From Marinobacter salexigens (lineage in GTDB: Bacteria > Pseudomonadota > Gammaproteobacteria > Pseudomonadales > Oleiphilaceae), in the NCBI RefSeq assembly GCF_018860765.1, contig NZ_JAHKPV010000019.1, positions 1 through 64,000 on the forward strand: a stretch of DNA of 64,000 nt, read 5' to 3'. The notes beneath the pieces are model-generated. The model saw only the letters and a list, made by a program, of their open reading frames with translations. It was not told the DNA's origin and made no database searches. This document shows, in pieces, positions 10,023 to 20,293 of the stretch. Each line of letters begins with the position of its first letter. Within the stretch, counting starts at the first letter, position 1. The position numbers were made by a program, and so were the translations under genes.

Positions 10023-10508
10023 TTAGACTTCAGGATCGTCCGGCTTGCTCACTTCAAGCACCCGCTCCACTTGATTGCGGGTGAATCCCCTACGAGAAAA
10101 AAAACGGGCCTGACGCGCCTTTTCGTCCCACTCGTTACTCAAATCGGTTAAGCCAAACCTCTTTTCCCTCAACAAAAGTGCGTTCCGGACCCAATCGGCA
10201 TCATCCAGCCCACCAACACAGTCCGGCAAAGAGTGAATACCACGCTGTTGTAACTCTGCAATAACTTTTAGCGGACCGTAACCCAAATCAATTCGTTGGC
10301 GTGAATAAACATCGGCAAAGCGATTGTCATTCAACCAGTCCTCATTTTCGTAATCATCCAGAACTCTGGAAATAACCGAGTCATCAAGCTGACGCTGTCT
10401 CAGCTTGAGTGTCAGCTCTTGGCGACTATGCTCGCGCCGGGCAAGCAGTCTAAGGGCCACCGAGCGTGCTTTGTATTCTTGATCCTCGCTATTTTCCTGT
10501 TTTGCCAT
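10023..10508 (-). CDS. recX: Regulatory protein RecX
   Basis: RecX, a small cytoplasmic protein that binds RecA filaments and inhibits RecA. The 161-residue chain shows the three-helix repeat pattern of the family: ARSVALRLLARREHSRQEL near the start, then DDYENEDWLNDNRFADVYSR, the most conserved segment, and a third repeat ending FFSRRGFTRNQVERVL. In many relatives recX lies directly after recA; here it does not, and instead converges with mltF after an 8-bp gap and is divergent from the DUF349 gene. The start is an ATG with no other candidate close by. Confidence 0.93.
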   Translation of the reverse strand: MAKQENSEDQEYKARSVALRLLARREHSRQELTLKLRQRQLDDSVISRVLDDYENEDWLNDNRFADVYSRQRIDLGYGPLKVIAELQQRGIHSLPDCVGGLDDADWVRNALLLREKRFGLTDLSNEWDEKARQARFFSRRGFTRNQVERVLEVSKPDDPEV

Positions 10509-10715
10509 TCAGCTCTTCCCGCAAACGCTCACAAAACGCTAGACTAGCCCCGATTTAACTCTGTCGGCGCAGATTCCAAACGCCGACACACAAATTTCCA
10601 ACAGTAGTGACAATAGTGTCCGGCGCTCTGAGCTTGCATTGCAGAGAGCTGATGGCCGGTGCTGGCTTACTTTGCCCGACACCGCAGACTGGTTTCAATC
10701 CCTAAGGATATCTTC

Positions 10716-13175
10716 ATGGCTGCATTTCTCCAGAAACTGTTCAGATCCCGTAAACCCTCCGCCTCGGATCGCAAGGCACAGGCTCGCATTCAGCCGCCGA
10801 CAGAGCCGGTGGAAGATAAGCGCGCCCAATTAAGGGAAGATCAGTTGCAGGTGTTACAAGCCGGCCCAACTCAGAAGGTTGCGGCGAGCCTCGCCATTGA
10901 AGGTTTAACGGCAGACACACGGCTCAAGGCCGCCGGCTTGCTGCAAGACGCAGAACTGTTGCAGCAGGTACAAAAACAGGCAAAAAACCGCGACAAAAGC
11001 GTATACCAAGTAGTTCGGCAGAAATTACAGGTAATCCGGGATGAGCAGGCTCATAAGGAAGCCGTTTCAGCCACCCTTTCCGCACTGATCCGCAATGCCA
11101 AGGATCAAGCTAAGAGTGACGACACCAAGCTTTATGAGGCCCGTCTGGAGACACTTTTAAGCCAATGGGCAAAAGTGGAGCCTGAGGCAACACCAGACCA
11201 ACTAAGCGAGTTTCTTGAGTCGGTTCACCTTTGCCGCGAGCGCTTATCCGACTTGAAAGCAGCTCAGGCGGCGGAAGAGCAGCAACGAGAACAACAACTT
11301 CAACGAGAGGAAACCTTAGCGTTGATTGCCCGAACACTGGATGACTTGCGAAGCCAGCCAGCAGAAGCACTTGCATCTTTGGCATCTCTGGATGCTCTTC
11401 AGAAAACCCAAGAAAACAGATGGTTAGAAGCAACGCGGGACACTCAGGTAGAAAGACAGCAGCAAAAAGCCTATGAAACATCGATGATGGCGTTGCGTAA
11501 CTATATGAGTGCAGTGCGCCACATCAGTCAGGCAAAAGAGACACTTCAGGCACTCTCGGCTATTGCTGATGACGACGCAAGCCTGGAGGACCGCGACCAA
11601 GCCTCCACGATGATCAAAGAAATCAATTGGCCGGAGGGCTTCCCTGCTCCGGATCTACTGACGCCTCTGTACAAGCTGGCCAAAAAACCGAAAGCGCCGG
11701 TCAAAAAGAATGATGATCAAAAGCAGCAACAAGCTGCGACAGAGAACTTAAAAGCAACGCTAAACCAGCTTGAAGAGACTCTGGAAGCCAAACAGCTCAA
11801 GGAATCCCGTCACCTGCTGAAAACCGCCCAGCAGTATCTAAAAAATCTTGACCACCGCAACAGCAAGACTTTTCAGGCCCGAGTTCAGCTTCTCACAGGT
11901 CAACTAAGAGAACTGACGGACTGGCAAGGATTTGCGACCGAACCCAAGCAGATCGCCCTTTGTGAGCAGATGGAATATCTGGCAGAACAGTCCATGGAGC
12001 CGGAAGCAAAATCCGAGCGCATAAAGGAGCTCCAAAAAGAATGGCGAGAACTTGGTGGCTCGTCAGACCGCACTATGTGGGCACGCTTCAAACAAGCGTC
12101 GGATAAGGCCTATGAGCCCTGCAAAACCTACTTTAAGGCAAAGTCGGGCTTGAAGCAGGCAAATTTGGAAAAACGCAAAACAATTTGTGCCGAGCTGGAA
12201 CATTTTGTTAGCGGAGCGGACTGGAGCACCATCGATTGGAAAGCTGTTGAGCATATTCTGCAAACCGCCCGTCAAGAGTGGAAATCTGCCTGGCCTGTGG
12301 AGTTTAGGGATAATCGGCAGGTACAGAAGCAGTTTGACGAGCTGCTTAAAAAGCTAGAAGCCCCTATTGATGATGAGCGCCGCAAAAACGAAGCATTGAA
12401 GTTGGCAATCGTTGAACAAGCGCAAGCGCTAATCTCTCACGAACCACTTCAGGAAGCCATGAGCAAGGCAAAATCCCTGCAAACAGACTGGAAGGCAATC
12501 GGCATTACCCGCCACAGGGAAGACCGAAAATTATGGCAAGCATTCCGCAAAGCTTGTGACGATATTTTTGCACGCCGAGATACCGAGCGCTCAGAACAAC
12601 AACGCGCGACACAGGAAGCCGATACCGCTGCCGAGGCAATGCTTGAGCAGGCTATGAGCATGGATTCCAGTCAGGATGAACATGCTCTGGAACAAGCATT
12701 AACCTCATTACGCAGCCTTGACGCCATGCAAACATCTGCAGCAGTAACTGAGAAAATCCAAAAAGAAAAACAACGCTTGAATCAGGCGATTGCAGCACAA
12801 AGACTCAAAGCAGGTATTGCAGAGTGGCAAACGCTTGTATTGGCACGCGCTGGAGATGAAGCAGCTCCGGACACCCTACCAGCCAAGTGGCCTCAGTTCG
12901 CCGAAAGCTTGCCCGAACTTGACGATCAAGAAATCGTCATCCGTGCAGAAATTCTTGCAGGCATACCATCGCCAGAGGCTGAGCAGAAAAGGCGTATGGA
13001 AATACAGGTTCAGCGTCTAGCTGAAGGTATGGGTTCCTCCGAAAAAGCCTACAGTGCTTTAAAGAGTGTGGAGAGCCTAGTTGCTAGCTGGTGTCTCAAA
13101 GCACCCGACAAGGTCGCAGACCCTGCGCTGGCCGAGCGCTTGAATAAGGCGCTGGATGCGCTAATTACAAGCTAA
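10716..13175 (+). CDS. Long coiled-coil protein with DUF349 repeats
   Basis: An 819-residue protein rich in Gln, Glu, Lys and Ala, predicted almost wholly helical. Repeats of the DUF349 type are visible as W-x-x-x-G...R-x-x-x-x-x-L/M-W-x-x-F-K/R units, for example KEWRELGGSSDRTMWARFKQ around residue 440 and DWKAIGITRHREDRKLWQAF around residue 600. The ATG at 10716 gives MAAFLQKLFRSRK, the start seen in pseudomonad relatives, with AAGGA before it; an upstream start at 10659 is unlikely. No signal peptide. The family has no settled function; the shape suggests a structural or scaffold role, which is inference only. It converges with the ComFB-like gene. Confidence 0.88.
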   Translation: MAAFLQKLFRSRKPSASDRKAQARIQPPTEPVEDKRAQLREDQLQVLQAGPTQKVAASLAIEGLTADTRLKAAGLLQDAELLQQVQKQAKNRDKSVYQVVRQKLQVIRDEQAHKEAVSATLSALIRNAKDQAKSDDTKLYEARLETLLSQWAKVEPEATPDQLSEFLESVHLCRERLSDLKAAQAAEEQQREQQLQREETLALIARTLDDLRSQPAEALASLASLDALQKTQENRWLEATRDTQVERQQQKAYETSMMALRNYMSAVRHISQAKETLQALSAIADDDASLEDRDQASTMIKEINWPEGFPAPDLLTPLYKLAKKPKAPVKKNDDQKQQQAATENLKATLNQLEETLEAKQLKESRHLLKTAQQYLKNLDHRNSKTFQARVQLLTGQLRELTDWQGFATEPKQIALCEQMEYLAEQSMEPEAKSERIKELQKEWRELGGSSDRTMWARFKQASDKAYEPCKTYFKAKSGLKQANLEKRKTICAELEHFVSGADWSTIDWKAVEHILQTARQEWKSAWPVEFRDNRQVQKQFDELLKKLEAPIDDERRKNEALKLAIVEQAQALISHEPLQEAMSKAKSLQTDWKAIGITRHREDRKLWQAFRKACDDIFARRDTERSEQQRATQEADTAAEAMLEQAMSMDSSQDEHALEQALTSLRSLDAMQTSAAVTEKIQKEKQRLNQAIAAQRLKAGIAEWQTLVLARAGDEAAPDTLPAKWPQFAESLPELDDQEIVIRAEILAGIPSPEAEQKRRMEIQVQRLAEGMGSSEKAYSALKSVESLVASWCLKAPDKVADPALAERLNKALDALITS

Positions 13176-13187
13176 ACATTCAGCGCT

Positions 13188-13451
13188 CTACTCGCGCTGA
13201 TGTTCTCTGACAAAATCCCTGGCGTTTTTTACAGCGCTCAGGGATTTGTCTCTCATGCCCTTGAGCTCCTCGTCTGCTAGATAAAACATCATGTCAACGG
13301 TGTGTCTGTAGTATCGTGGCGGCAGCCTGTTAAGCGCCACACACATAACGTCCGCCAGATAATCTGGCGTATCCTCCGGCTTTCTTGTTGCCTCTATTGC
13401 GTCTATCACCAAACGTTCGTAAAAATTCTCGACCGCATCTCTAAAAGACAT
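13188..13451 (-). CDS. ComFB-like small protein
   Basis: An 87-residue protein resembling the late competence protein ComFB. The family pattern is present: NFYERLVIDAI near the start, then DYLADVMCVALNRLPPRYYRH, cut here after ALNRLPPRYY, which is the signature. The cysteine pair often seen before LADV in ComFB proteins is absent (ETRKPEDTPDYLADV-like region). Distant relatives bind cyclic dinucleotides or act in type IV pilus/competence control in some bacteria, but nothing here shows that role. The ATG at 13451 is chosen because the upstream extension to 13484 is basic and not family-like. Convergent with the DUF349 gene. Confidence 0.72.
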   Translation of the reverse strand: MSFRDAVENFYERLVIDAIEATRKPEDTPDYLADVMCVALNRLPPRYYRHTVDMMFYLADEELKGMRDKSLSAVKNARDFVREHQRE

Positions 13452-13502
13452 GTAGCTGTGCCTCCGGAATCCAAGTGGGCGCACTTCAAAAGTCGGCGCC
13501 TT

Positions 13503-13521
13503 CTTCTATAAACAATAGAAG
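13503..13521. repeat. Short perfect inverted repeat, possible operator
   Basis: CTTCTAT and ATAGAAG (7 bp each, 5-bp spacer) form a perfect dyad between the ComFB-like gene and the thiolase gene. It has no T-run, so it is more like an operator than a terminator. I see no PsrA-type GAAAC-N4-GTTTC site in the same gap. Confidence 0.3.
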
Positions 13522-13663
13522 TTGAATCTCAGCCTGTCATGCCCACTGAGCAATTTTGTCAATCCGATTGGCAGGCGGCGTCATTACACACAATGGTGCT
13601 AAGGGGCTATGGTGACAAGCCTGATAAATAAAACACAAAGCAACAATCACCAAAGGAAAAGCA

Positions 13664-14872
13664 ATGACCACCGAGGCGTATATCTTCGACGCGGTCCGCA
13701 CGCCCAGAGGGCGCGGTAAAAAAGACGGCTCACTTCACAGCGTCAAACCCATTACATTACTGACGACTGTGCTCAATGCGCTACAGCAGAGAAATAACCT
13801 GGACACTGCTCAGGTAGACGATATAGTGCTTGGTTGCGTCTCCGCCGTTGGCGATCAAGGTGCCGACATTGCTAAAACAGCGGCACTTGCCGCAGATTGG
13901 GATGAAAAAGTAGCCGGCGTTACCCTCAACCGATTCTGCGCTTCCGGCCTTGAGGCCGTTAATCTGGCAGCCATGAAAGTCCGCTCTGGCTGGGAAGATT
14001 TGGTTGTTGCCGGTGGCGTCGAGTCTATGTCCCGCGTGCCTATGGGCTCGGATGGTGGAGCCTGGGCTATGGACCCGCATACCAACATGCATACCGGCTT
14101 CATGCCTCAGGGTATTGGCGCTGACCTTATTGCCACGCTTGAAGGGTTCAGCCGGGAAGATGTTGACGGATTCGCTGTAAAGTCCCAGCAAAAAGCCGCT
14201 AACGCTTGGAAGAACGGTTACTTCGCCAAGTCTATTGTTCCTGTTACCGATCAAAGTGGCGTTGTCATTCTCGACCGTGATGAGCATGTGCGCGGCGACA
14301 CTACGATTGACTCCCTTGCGGGCCTCAAGCCTTCTTTCCAGATGATGGGAGAAATGGGCTTTAACAGCGTGGCTCGGGAAAAGTATCACTATGTTGAAAC
14401 GATTAACCACGTACACCACGCTGGCAATTCCTCTGGCATGGTGGACGGTGCTACAGGCATTTTGATTGGCAGTGAGGCCAAAGGCAAAGCAATGGGCCTT
14501 AAGCCCCGCGCTCGCATCGTGGCCACTGCGGTTACGAGCACGGATCCAACCATTATGCTCACCGGCCCTGCGCCTGCCTCGCTAAAGGCATTGGAAAAAG
14601 CGGGCATGACGGTAGATCAGGTTGACCTATTTGAAGTAAACGAAGCCTTTGCCTCCGTGGTAATGCGCTTTCAAAAAGAACTCTCGATTCCTGATGAAAA
14701 AGTGAATGTTAACGGCGGTGCGATCGCCATGGGCCACCCCCTCGGCGCCACCGGCGCAATGATTCTCGGCACCCTGCTGGATGAACTGGAGCGCCGGGAA
14801 CTGCGTTTTGGTCTGGCGACGCTTTGCGTCGGCGGCGGCATGGGCATTGCCACGATCATTGAGCGGGTCTGA
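13664..14872 (+). CDS. Acetyl-CoA C-acyltransferase (thiolase, beta-oxidation)
   Basis: A 402-residue thiolase that splits 3-ketoacyl-CoA with CoA in the last step of fatty-acid beta-oxidation. The acyl-accepting cysteine is Cys92 in [11 protein letters not shown]; the other active-site residues are His358 in GHPLGATGA and Cys388 in CVGGGMG. The ATG at 13664 has AAAGGA just upstream. It is followed after 32 bp by the multifunctional alpha subunit, the order of fadI-fadJ, although it is shorter than E. coli FadI (436) and closer in size to AtoB/PhaA-type thiolases. The pair should form an alpha/beta trifunctional complex. Chain-length preference cannot be read. Confidence 0.92.
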   Translation: MTTEAYIFDAVRTPRGRGKKDGSLHSVKPITLLTTVLNALQQRNNLDTAQVDDIVLGCVSAVGDQGADIAKTAALAADWDEKVAGVTLNRFCASGLEAVNLAAMKVRSGWEDLVVAGGVESMSRVPMGSDGGAWAMDPHTNMHTGFMPQGIGADLIATLEGFSREDVDGFAVKSQQKAANAWKNGYFAKSIVPVTDQSGVVILDRDEHVRGDTTIDSLAGLKPSFQMMGEMGFNSVAREKYHYVETINHVHHAGNSSGMVDGATGILIGSEAKGKAMGLKPRARIVATAVTSTDPTIMLTGPAPASLKALEKAGMTVDQVDLFEVNEAFASVVMRFQKELSIPDEKVNVNGGAIAMGHPLGATGAMILGTLLDELERRELRFGLATLCVGGGMGIATIIERV

Positions 14873-14904
14873 GCCCCATACTTTTTCAAATAGGAGAACC
14901 GATT

Positions 14905-17055
14905 ATGAGTGCCATCCGTTATGAACTGGGGTCAGATCAAATTCTGACCCTCACCATCGATATGCCGGGCCAGTCCGCAAACACAATGAACACGGCGTTT
15001 CGTGAAGCTCTTGATGAAACTGTCAGCAAGGTTCAGGGCGATCTGGAAAATATTCGCGGCATTATTGTTACCTCGGCCAAAAAAACATTTTTTGCCGGTG
15101 GCGACCTGAACGAAATTCATAAAGTCACCCGCGACGATGGCCAAGCCTTTGAGGACATGGTCAATAGCATGAAAGCTCATATGCGGGCACTAGAAACCTG
15201 CGGCAAGCCGGTAGTTGCAGCCATCAACGGCACGGCATTGGGGGGCGGATTTGAAATCGCCCTAGCCTGCCACCATCGCATCGTCCTGAACAACAACAGC
15301 CTTCAGTTGGGGCTTCCGGAAGTCACTCTTGGACTACTTCCAGGTGGCGGGGGTACTCAGCGCTTGCCCAGAATGATTGGCCTGGAGGCGGCGTTCCCGC
15401 TGCTGATGGAGGGCAAAAAGCTACGCCCTTCTGCCGCACTGAAGGCTGGCATCATTGACGAAATTGCAGACTCCCCTGAAGACATGATGGCCAAGGCACG
15501 GGCGTTTATCGATGCCAATCCCAAGTGCCAACAGCCATGGGACAAAAAAGGCTTCAAGCTTCCAGGTGGCGCTCCCCACCATCCTGCGATGGCACAAAAA
15601 TTGGTAATTGCACCTGCAATGCTGAAGCAGAAGACCAAAGGCTGTTACCCAGCGCCCGAACGCATTATGGCGGCAGCAGTTGAAGGTGCTCAGGTGGACT
15701 TCGATAATGGCAGCCTGATTGAAACCCGCTACTTTGCAGAACTGGTTATTGGCCAGGTTGCCAAGAATATGACGGGCACCTTCTGGTTCCAGCTAAACGA
15801 TATCAATGCGGGTGGAAGCCGCCCTGAAGGCGTGGAGAAAGAGACCTTTAAGAAAGTAGGGGTACTTGGCGCCGGAATGATGGGGGCAGGCATTGCCTAT
15901 TCCACAGCTAACCGCGGTATCGAGGTTGTGCTTAAAGACGTTTCACTCGAAAGTGCCGAAAAAGGCAAAAGCTATTCGGAAACTCTGCTAGCGAAAAAAG
16001 TTAGCCGCCGCCACATGACCGAAGAAAAGAAGGCGGAAATTCTTAGCCGTATCAAGGCAACAGACTCTACTGCTGACTTAGAAGGCTGTGATCTGGTTAT
16101 TGAAGCCGTATTCGAGGACAGCGAACTGAAAGCCAAGGTTACCGCCGAGGCTGAGCCCAAGTTGGTCAACAACGGCATTTTTGCCTCCAATACTTCAACC
16201 ATTCCCATTACCCAGCTAGCAGAGGCCTCCGCCAAGCCCGAGAACTTTATCGGGCTGCACTTTTTCTCACCTGTAGACAAAATGATGCTGGTGGAAATCA
16301 TTGTGGGCGAAAAAACCTCCGATGAAACATTGGCTCGGGCATTCGATTACGTTCAGCAGATTGGCAAGATTCCTGTAGTTGTTAACGATAGCCGAGGTTT
16401 TTTCACATCTCGCGTGTTCGGAACCTTTGTCAACGAAGGCATCACTATGCTGGGTGAAGGTGTTCACCCCTCCAGTATAGAGAATGCTGGCTTGTTAGCG
16501 GGCATGCCCGTCGGCCCGTTGACGATCTCCGATGAAGTCAGCATGACACTAATGCAGCACGTTCGCAGCCAGAGTAAAAAGGATGTGGAAGCAGCGGGAG
16601 GAACATGGAATCCGCACCCGGCCGAGGCAATCATCGACCAAATGGTTATTGAGCACGGGCGCAAAGGCAAAGCTGCCGGCGCCGGTTTCTACGAATACCC
16701 CACCAAGGGAAAAAAGTACCTGTGGCCTGAGCTTGAAACTCTCTTTGTGGACAATGAGAAAGCTCGCGATGTAAAGCTACAGGAACTGAAGGATCGGATT
16801 TTGTTCATTCAAGCCATTGAGACAGTTCGTTGCTTAGAGGAAGGCGTATTGCGCACTGTTGAAGACGCCAACATAGGCAGCATCTTTGGTATCGGGTACG
16901 CGCCCTGGACGGGTGGAGCGATACAGTTTGTTAACCAGTATGGAGTGAGAGCCTTTACTGAAAGGGCTCAGGAGCTCGCAAACATCTACGGCGAACGCTT
17001 TACCCCGCCCGCGCTGCTGCTTGCGCATGCGGAACAGGAAAAGCCCTTTACCTGA
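14905..17055 (+). CDS. Enoyl-CoA hydratase / 3-hydroxyacyl-CoA dehydrogenase (fatty oxidation alpha subunit)
   Basis: A 716-residue two-enzyme protein, the FadJ/FadB-type alpha subunit. The N-terminal crotonase domain (about 1-200) has the oxyanion-hole segment FAGGDLNEI and the catalytic stretch [15 protein letters not shown] with [18 protein letters not shown] after it. The NAD-binding dehydrogenase domain begins near residue 315 with [15 protein letters not shown], contains the catalytic His of [13 protein letters not shown], and ends in a C-terminal helical domain. Length fits FadJ (714). Good ribosome site AGGAGAA. It is in one operon with the upstream thiolase and is followed by a GC-rich hairpin. 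With the acyl reductase at 34-36 kb it gives the cell routes both to break down and to store acyl chains. Confidence 0.93.
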   Translation: MSAIRYELGSDQILTLTIDMPGQSANTMNTAFREALDETVSKVQGDLENIRGIIVTSAKKTFFAGGDLNEIHKVTRDDGQAFEDMVNSMKAHMRALETCGKPVVAAINGTALGGGFEIALACHHRIVLNNNSLQLGLPEVTLGLLPGGGGTQRLPRMIGLEAAFPLLMEGKKLRPSAALKAGIIDEIADSPEDMMAKARAFIDANPKCQQPWDKKGFKLPGGAPHHPAMAQKLVIAPAMLKQKTKGCYPAPERIMAAAVEGAQVDFDNGSLIETRYFAELVIGQVAKNMTGTFWFQLNDINAGGSRPEGVEKETFKKVGVLGAGMMGAGIAYSTANRGIEVVLKDVSLESAEKGKSYSETLLAKKVSRRHMTEEKKAEILSRIKATDSTADLEGCDLVIEAVFEDSELKAKVTAEAEPKLVNNGIFASNTSTIPITQLAEASAKPENFIGLHFFSPVDKMMLVEIIVGEKTSDETLARAFDYVQQIGKIPVVVNDSRGFFTSRVFGTFVNEGITMLGEGVHPSSIENAGLLAGMPVGPLTISDEVSMTLMQHVRSQSKKDVEAAGGTWNPHPAEAIIDQMVIEHGRKGKAAGAGFYEYPTKGKKYLWPELETLFVDNEKARDVKLQELKDRILFIQAIETVRCLEEGVLRTVEDANIGSIFGIGYAPWTGGAIQFVNQYGVRAFTERAQELANIYGERFTPPALLLAHAEQEKPFT

Positions 17056-17066
17056 AGTGCCTGAAA

Positions 17067-17106
17067 GGCGGGGGGCCAAGCTCCCCGCCGTACATTCTTT
17101 TTCCCC
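17067..17106 (+). terminator. Terminator after the beta-oxidation operon
   Basis: A GC-rich hairpin (GGCGGGG at 17067-17073 with CCCCGCC at 17083-17089) begins 12 bp after the stop, followed by a T-rich stretch that includes five Ts at 17098-17102. Likely an intrinsic terminator, with a weaker U-run than average. Confidence 0.6.
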
Positions 17107-17333
17107 TTCCCACACAGTCCCCCTTAAACTCTTAGTCTGTTTCGCTTGTTAATCCATTCAGATCTGTTTTCTTTTTAACGAGAAAACGGCAAGTTATGGA
17201 CAGATTGTCACGAACCGATACGTCATGCCTATAGCAACGGGTGTAGCCCTTGCCTACAATAAATCTATCAGCCCACGGGTTAACCGAGTCCAGTTCTGTC
17301 TGGCGGGTACCCAGCATCGTCAGGTATGTTTTT

Positions 17334-19505
17334 ATGACCATCGCGAAAAAATCATCTGTTCGTCACGTGCCGTACAAAGCTGGCAGGGTGGGTGTATGTA
17401 AAGCGCTTACCATCGCCCTGCTTCTGTCGGCACCTTTCGGAGCCCAAGCAAAAGCAGAAGAACCGGAGGTCTATACGCCGGTTGCGCCAACGATTGATCA
17501 GGCGCGAGCCAACATTCTTATTGCCCGGCAACTGCAGTTCACCCATTTTCGCGACTTGGGCATTAGTGACAAACTTTCAGGTGACGTGTTTGACTCTTAT
17601 CTGGATTACCTAGATGGGCAGCGGGTCTATCTTACTGGAAGCGATGTTGAGGTACTGTCCAAAGTCAGAAACCGCCTAGGTTCGGCCCTTAAAACTGGCC
17701 AACTACAGCCGGGCTTTGATATCTACAACCTGATTCAGCAGCGTATTATAGAACGCCTACAATTCGCGCTGAACATTCTTGATGAGGGCATCGAAAATCT
17801 GGACTTCACCGCTAATGAAAGCATTTTGCTTGACCGCTCTGAAGCTGAGTGGGAGCCAGACAAAAAAGCGCTAGATGCCTTGTGGGTGAAACGCATCAAA
17901 AACGCTGTACTGGCTCAACGCCTCAACGGCAGCGATGACGAAGCGATTAAAGATACGCTTAAACGACGGTACGAGGGCCAGCTAAAGCGCGCTTATCAAG
18001 CCCGCAGCGAAGATGCGTTTCAGGCTTACATGAATGCATTTGCTGGCATGTGGGACCCGCATACTTCATATTTTTCACCGCGAACCTCTGAAAATTTCAA
18101 CATTAATATGAGTCTCTCTCTTGAGGGCATAGGCGCGGTTCTGCAAGCGGACAACGAATATACAAAAGTTGTCCGTCTGGTTCCCGGGGGGCCTGCTTCC
18201 AAGCAAGGCCAGCTTAAACCGGCAGACAGAATCGTCTCGGTTGCACAGGAAGACGAGCAACCGGTTAACGTGATTGGGTGGCGCTTGGATGAAGTGGTCG
18301 ATCTTATCCGCGGCCCCCGCAACTCCGTAGTTACACTTGAAGTTGTGCCAGCTAGCACAACCGACGAAACCCTAACCAAGTCCATTTCTATCAACCGGGA
18401 TGAGGTTAAGCTGGAAGAACAAAGCGCTAGCAAAGACACGATTGAGTTTGACCGCGATAGCGAAAAATACACCGTTGGAGTAATCACCATTCCCACCTTC
18501 TACGCTGACTTCCGGGCTATGCAGGCTGGCGACCCAAACTACAAGAGCACAACCCGTGACGTGCGAAAATTGATCGGAGAGCTGCAACAAGATGGTGTAG
18601 ATGGGCTAGTTATGGATTTGCGCAATAACGGCGGTGGTGCTTTGCACGAGGCCAATGACCTAGTCGGCTTATTTATCGACACTGGCCCCACCGTACAAAT
18701 TCGCAACTCGAGTAACGAAGTTCAAGTTCTCAGTGACGACGATGCTTCAGTTGCCTACGACGGGCCTTTGGTGGTGCTCACCAACCGTATGAGCGCATCG
18801 GCCTCCGAGATATTTGCAGGTGCCATTCAGGATTACGGTCGCGGTCTGGTAGTCGGCTCGCAAACCTTCGGCAAAGGTACCGTACAGGCCGTTCGTCCCC
18901 TCAATCATGGCCAACTCAAGATTACCCAATCCAAGTTCTACCGAGTATCTGGTGGTTCAACCCAGCATAAAGGTGTGATTCCGGATATCGAGATCCCTAC
19001 ACGTATTGATAAAACCCGAATCGGCGAAGACGCGCTAGATCACGCCCTGCCTTGGGATCAAATTGATGCGGTTCCACATACCCGGTATTTTGACTTCAGT
19101 GGCATTATTGAGGAGCTCCGCCAACGCCATGACGACCGTTTTGCCAAGAGCCCGGATTTCAGGCTCCTTCAAAAGGAAATCGATTTCCTCAAAGATCAGC
19201 GCCAAAGGGATACGGTAAGCCTTAATCTGGACGAGCGCACTGTCCAGCAGGAACAGATCGAACGTACAAGACTGACCATTGCAAATGCTCGCAGAGAACT
19301 GCGGGGTGAAGAGCCTTTCGAGTCTCTCGATGAACTCGAAGACTGGCAAGATCAGCAAGCTGCCGATCTCGGGTCTGGAAATGAAGAGCTAGATTTTGTT
19401 ATTCGCGAAGGCGGCGACATTATGGCGGATATGCTCGAGCTGGATAAACGCATGGCTTCCATCCTCACCCCGCAACAATTCGCAGCTCAGGCGGACGCGC
19501 TGTAA
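17334..19505 (+). CDS. prc: Carboxy-terminal (tail-specific) protease Prc
   Basis: Prc/Tsp, a periplasmic S41 serine protease that degrades proteins with nonpolar C-termini and trims cell-wall enzymes and PBP3. The 723-residue form starts at an ATG at 17334, giving a signal peptide whose cleavage would fall after FGAQAKA. Then an N-terminal helical domain, a PDZ domain (about 240-320, LEGIGAVLQADNEYTKV), the protease core with catalytic Ser in MSASASEIF and Lys in FGKGTVQA, and a C-terminal helical domain (DUF3340). Size fits the family (E. coli 682). Its TAA stop overlaps the ATG of the next gene by one base (TAATG), so the two are probably translated together. Confidence 0.95.
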   Translation: MTIAKKSSVRHVPYKAGRVGVCKALTIALLLSAPFGAQAKAEEPEVYTPVAPTIDQARANILIARQLQFTHFRDLGISDKLSGDVFDSYLDYLDGQRVYLTGSDVEVLSKVRNRLGSALKTGQLQPGFDIYNLIQQRIIERLQFALNILDEGIENLDFTANESILLDRSEAEWEPDKKALDALWVKRIKNAVLAQRLNGSDDEAIKDTLKRRYEGQLKRAYQARSEDAFQAYMNAFAGMWDPHTSYFSPRTSENFNINMSLSLEGIGAVLQADNEYTKVVRLVPGGPASKQGQLKPADRIVSVAQEDEQPVNVIGWRLDEVVDLIRGPRNSVVTLEVVPASTTDETLTKSISINRDEVKLEEQSASKDTIEFDRDSEKYTVGVITIPTFYADFRAMQAGDPNYKSTTRDVRKLIGELQQDGVDGLVMDLRNNGGGALHEANDLVGLFIDTGPTVQIRNSSNEVQVLSDDDASVAYDGPLVVLTNRMSASASEIFAGAIQDYGRGLVVGSQTFGKGTVQAVRPLNHGQLKITQSKFYRVSGGSTQHKGVIPDIEIPTRIDKTRIGEDALDHALPWDQIDAVPHTRYFDFSGIIEELRQRHDDRFAKSPDFRLLQKEIDFLKDQRQRDTVSLNLDERTVQQEQIERTRLTIANARRELRGEEPFESLDELEDWQDQQAADLGSGNEELDFVIREGGDIMADMLELDKRMASILTPQQFAAQADAL

Positions 19506-20293
19506 TGAGCCAAAAGTCAGACAAGCCTGTAACCAACGAGCAGGAGCATCAGAACAAAGCTCGAGCTTTACAGGACATGCTGCTGGATGCCTTGCACGCT
19601 ATGCGCTCGCAAGAAGAGGTGGACGTACTGCGCAAACCGACTGCATCGGAAAAAGCGCCAGACAGCATTATCGACCGTCTTGCCAGCCTTACAGGTTCAG
19701 CATTCCGATTCGGAGCGCGCGCCACCGATAAGTCTTTGCGCGTAGGTCGGGCTCTGATCAACTCTCAAGATCAGCTCCGCGCCATGCTTGCAGCTGGCCA
19801 ATCGCTGAAAGATATCCGAGAAGTGGCCGGGCTTACGCTGTCAGAAATGAGCGAAGCCCTCGATCTCCGCGATAAGTCTGTACTTGAGGCCATCGAGAAC
19901 GGCACAGCCACACTATCGTTTGAGTTGATCCTTCGCTTAACCGCCCTGATAGCAAGAAATGACCCTATCCCCTTTATTATGCGTACCACCCGAAACTATA
20001 ACCCGGAGGTTTGGCAGATTCTCAACGATTGGGGTGTGGCTAGAGTTCCGTTACAGTTTGAGCGAGAACGGGAGTTTATCAACATTTTCCGCCGCCATGA
20101 CTCGGCAAGAACCCTATCGGATGAAGGCTTTCGTAAGGTTCTAGATTTTACGCGGCAAAGCTTCGAGATGTCGCTGCACTTTGCAGAGGATCAAGAAAAG
20201 CAGGTTGCTGAGCTCCGCGAAAGCTTCGCAAGCCAGCAAGGTGCGTTTACAGAGAAAAGCACCGCTACTGGCAAAAAGCCATTATCCAAATAG
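19505..20293 (+). CDS. Helix-turn-helix (XRE-type) regulator coupled to prc
   Basis: A 262-residue protein with one XRE-like helix-turn-helix at about residues 98-150: [20 protein letters not shown] followed by [22 protein letters not shown], cut to the core pattern. The long N-terminal and C-terminal parts are helical and charged, without membrane segments. Its gene begins inside the prc stop codon, so it may report on or tune the protease's expression, but no target is visible. The last 12 bp overlap the 3' end of mtnA on the other strand. I do not recognise a named family beyond the XRE fold. Confidence 0.82.
   Translation: MSQKSDKPVTNEQEHQNKARALQDMLLDALHAMRSQEEVDVLRKPTASEKAPDSIIDRLASLTGSAFRFGARATDKSLRVGRALINSQDQLRAMLAAGQSLKDIREVAGLTLSEMSEALDLRDKSVLEAIENGTATLSFELILRLTALIARNDPIPFIMRTTRNYNPEVWQILNDWGVARVPLQFEREREFINIFRRHDSARTLSDEGFRKVLDFTRQSFEMSLHFAEDQEKQVAELRESFASQQGAFTEKSTATGKKPLSK

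Noticed and set aside
13452..13663. PsrA or FadR operator before the beta-oxidation operon
   Set aside because: No GAAAC-N4-GTTTC or FadR-type sequence was found; only an unrelated 7-bp dyad.
13781..14419. 212-codon frame antisense to the thiolase gene
   Set aside because: It lies wholly inside a strongly conserved gene on the other strand and has no protein features.
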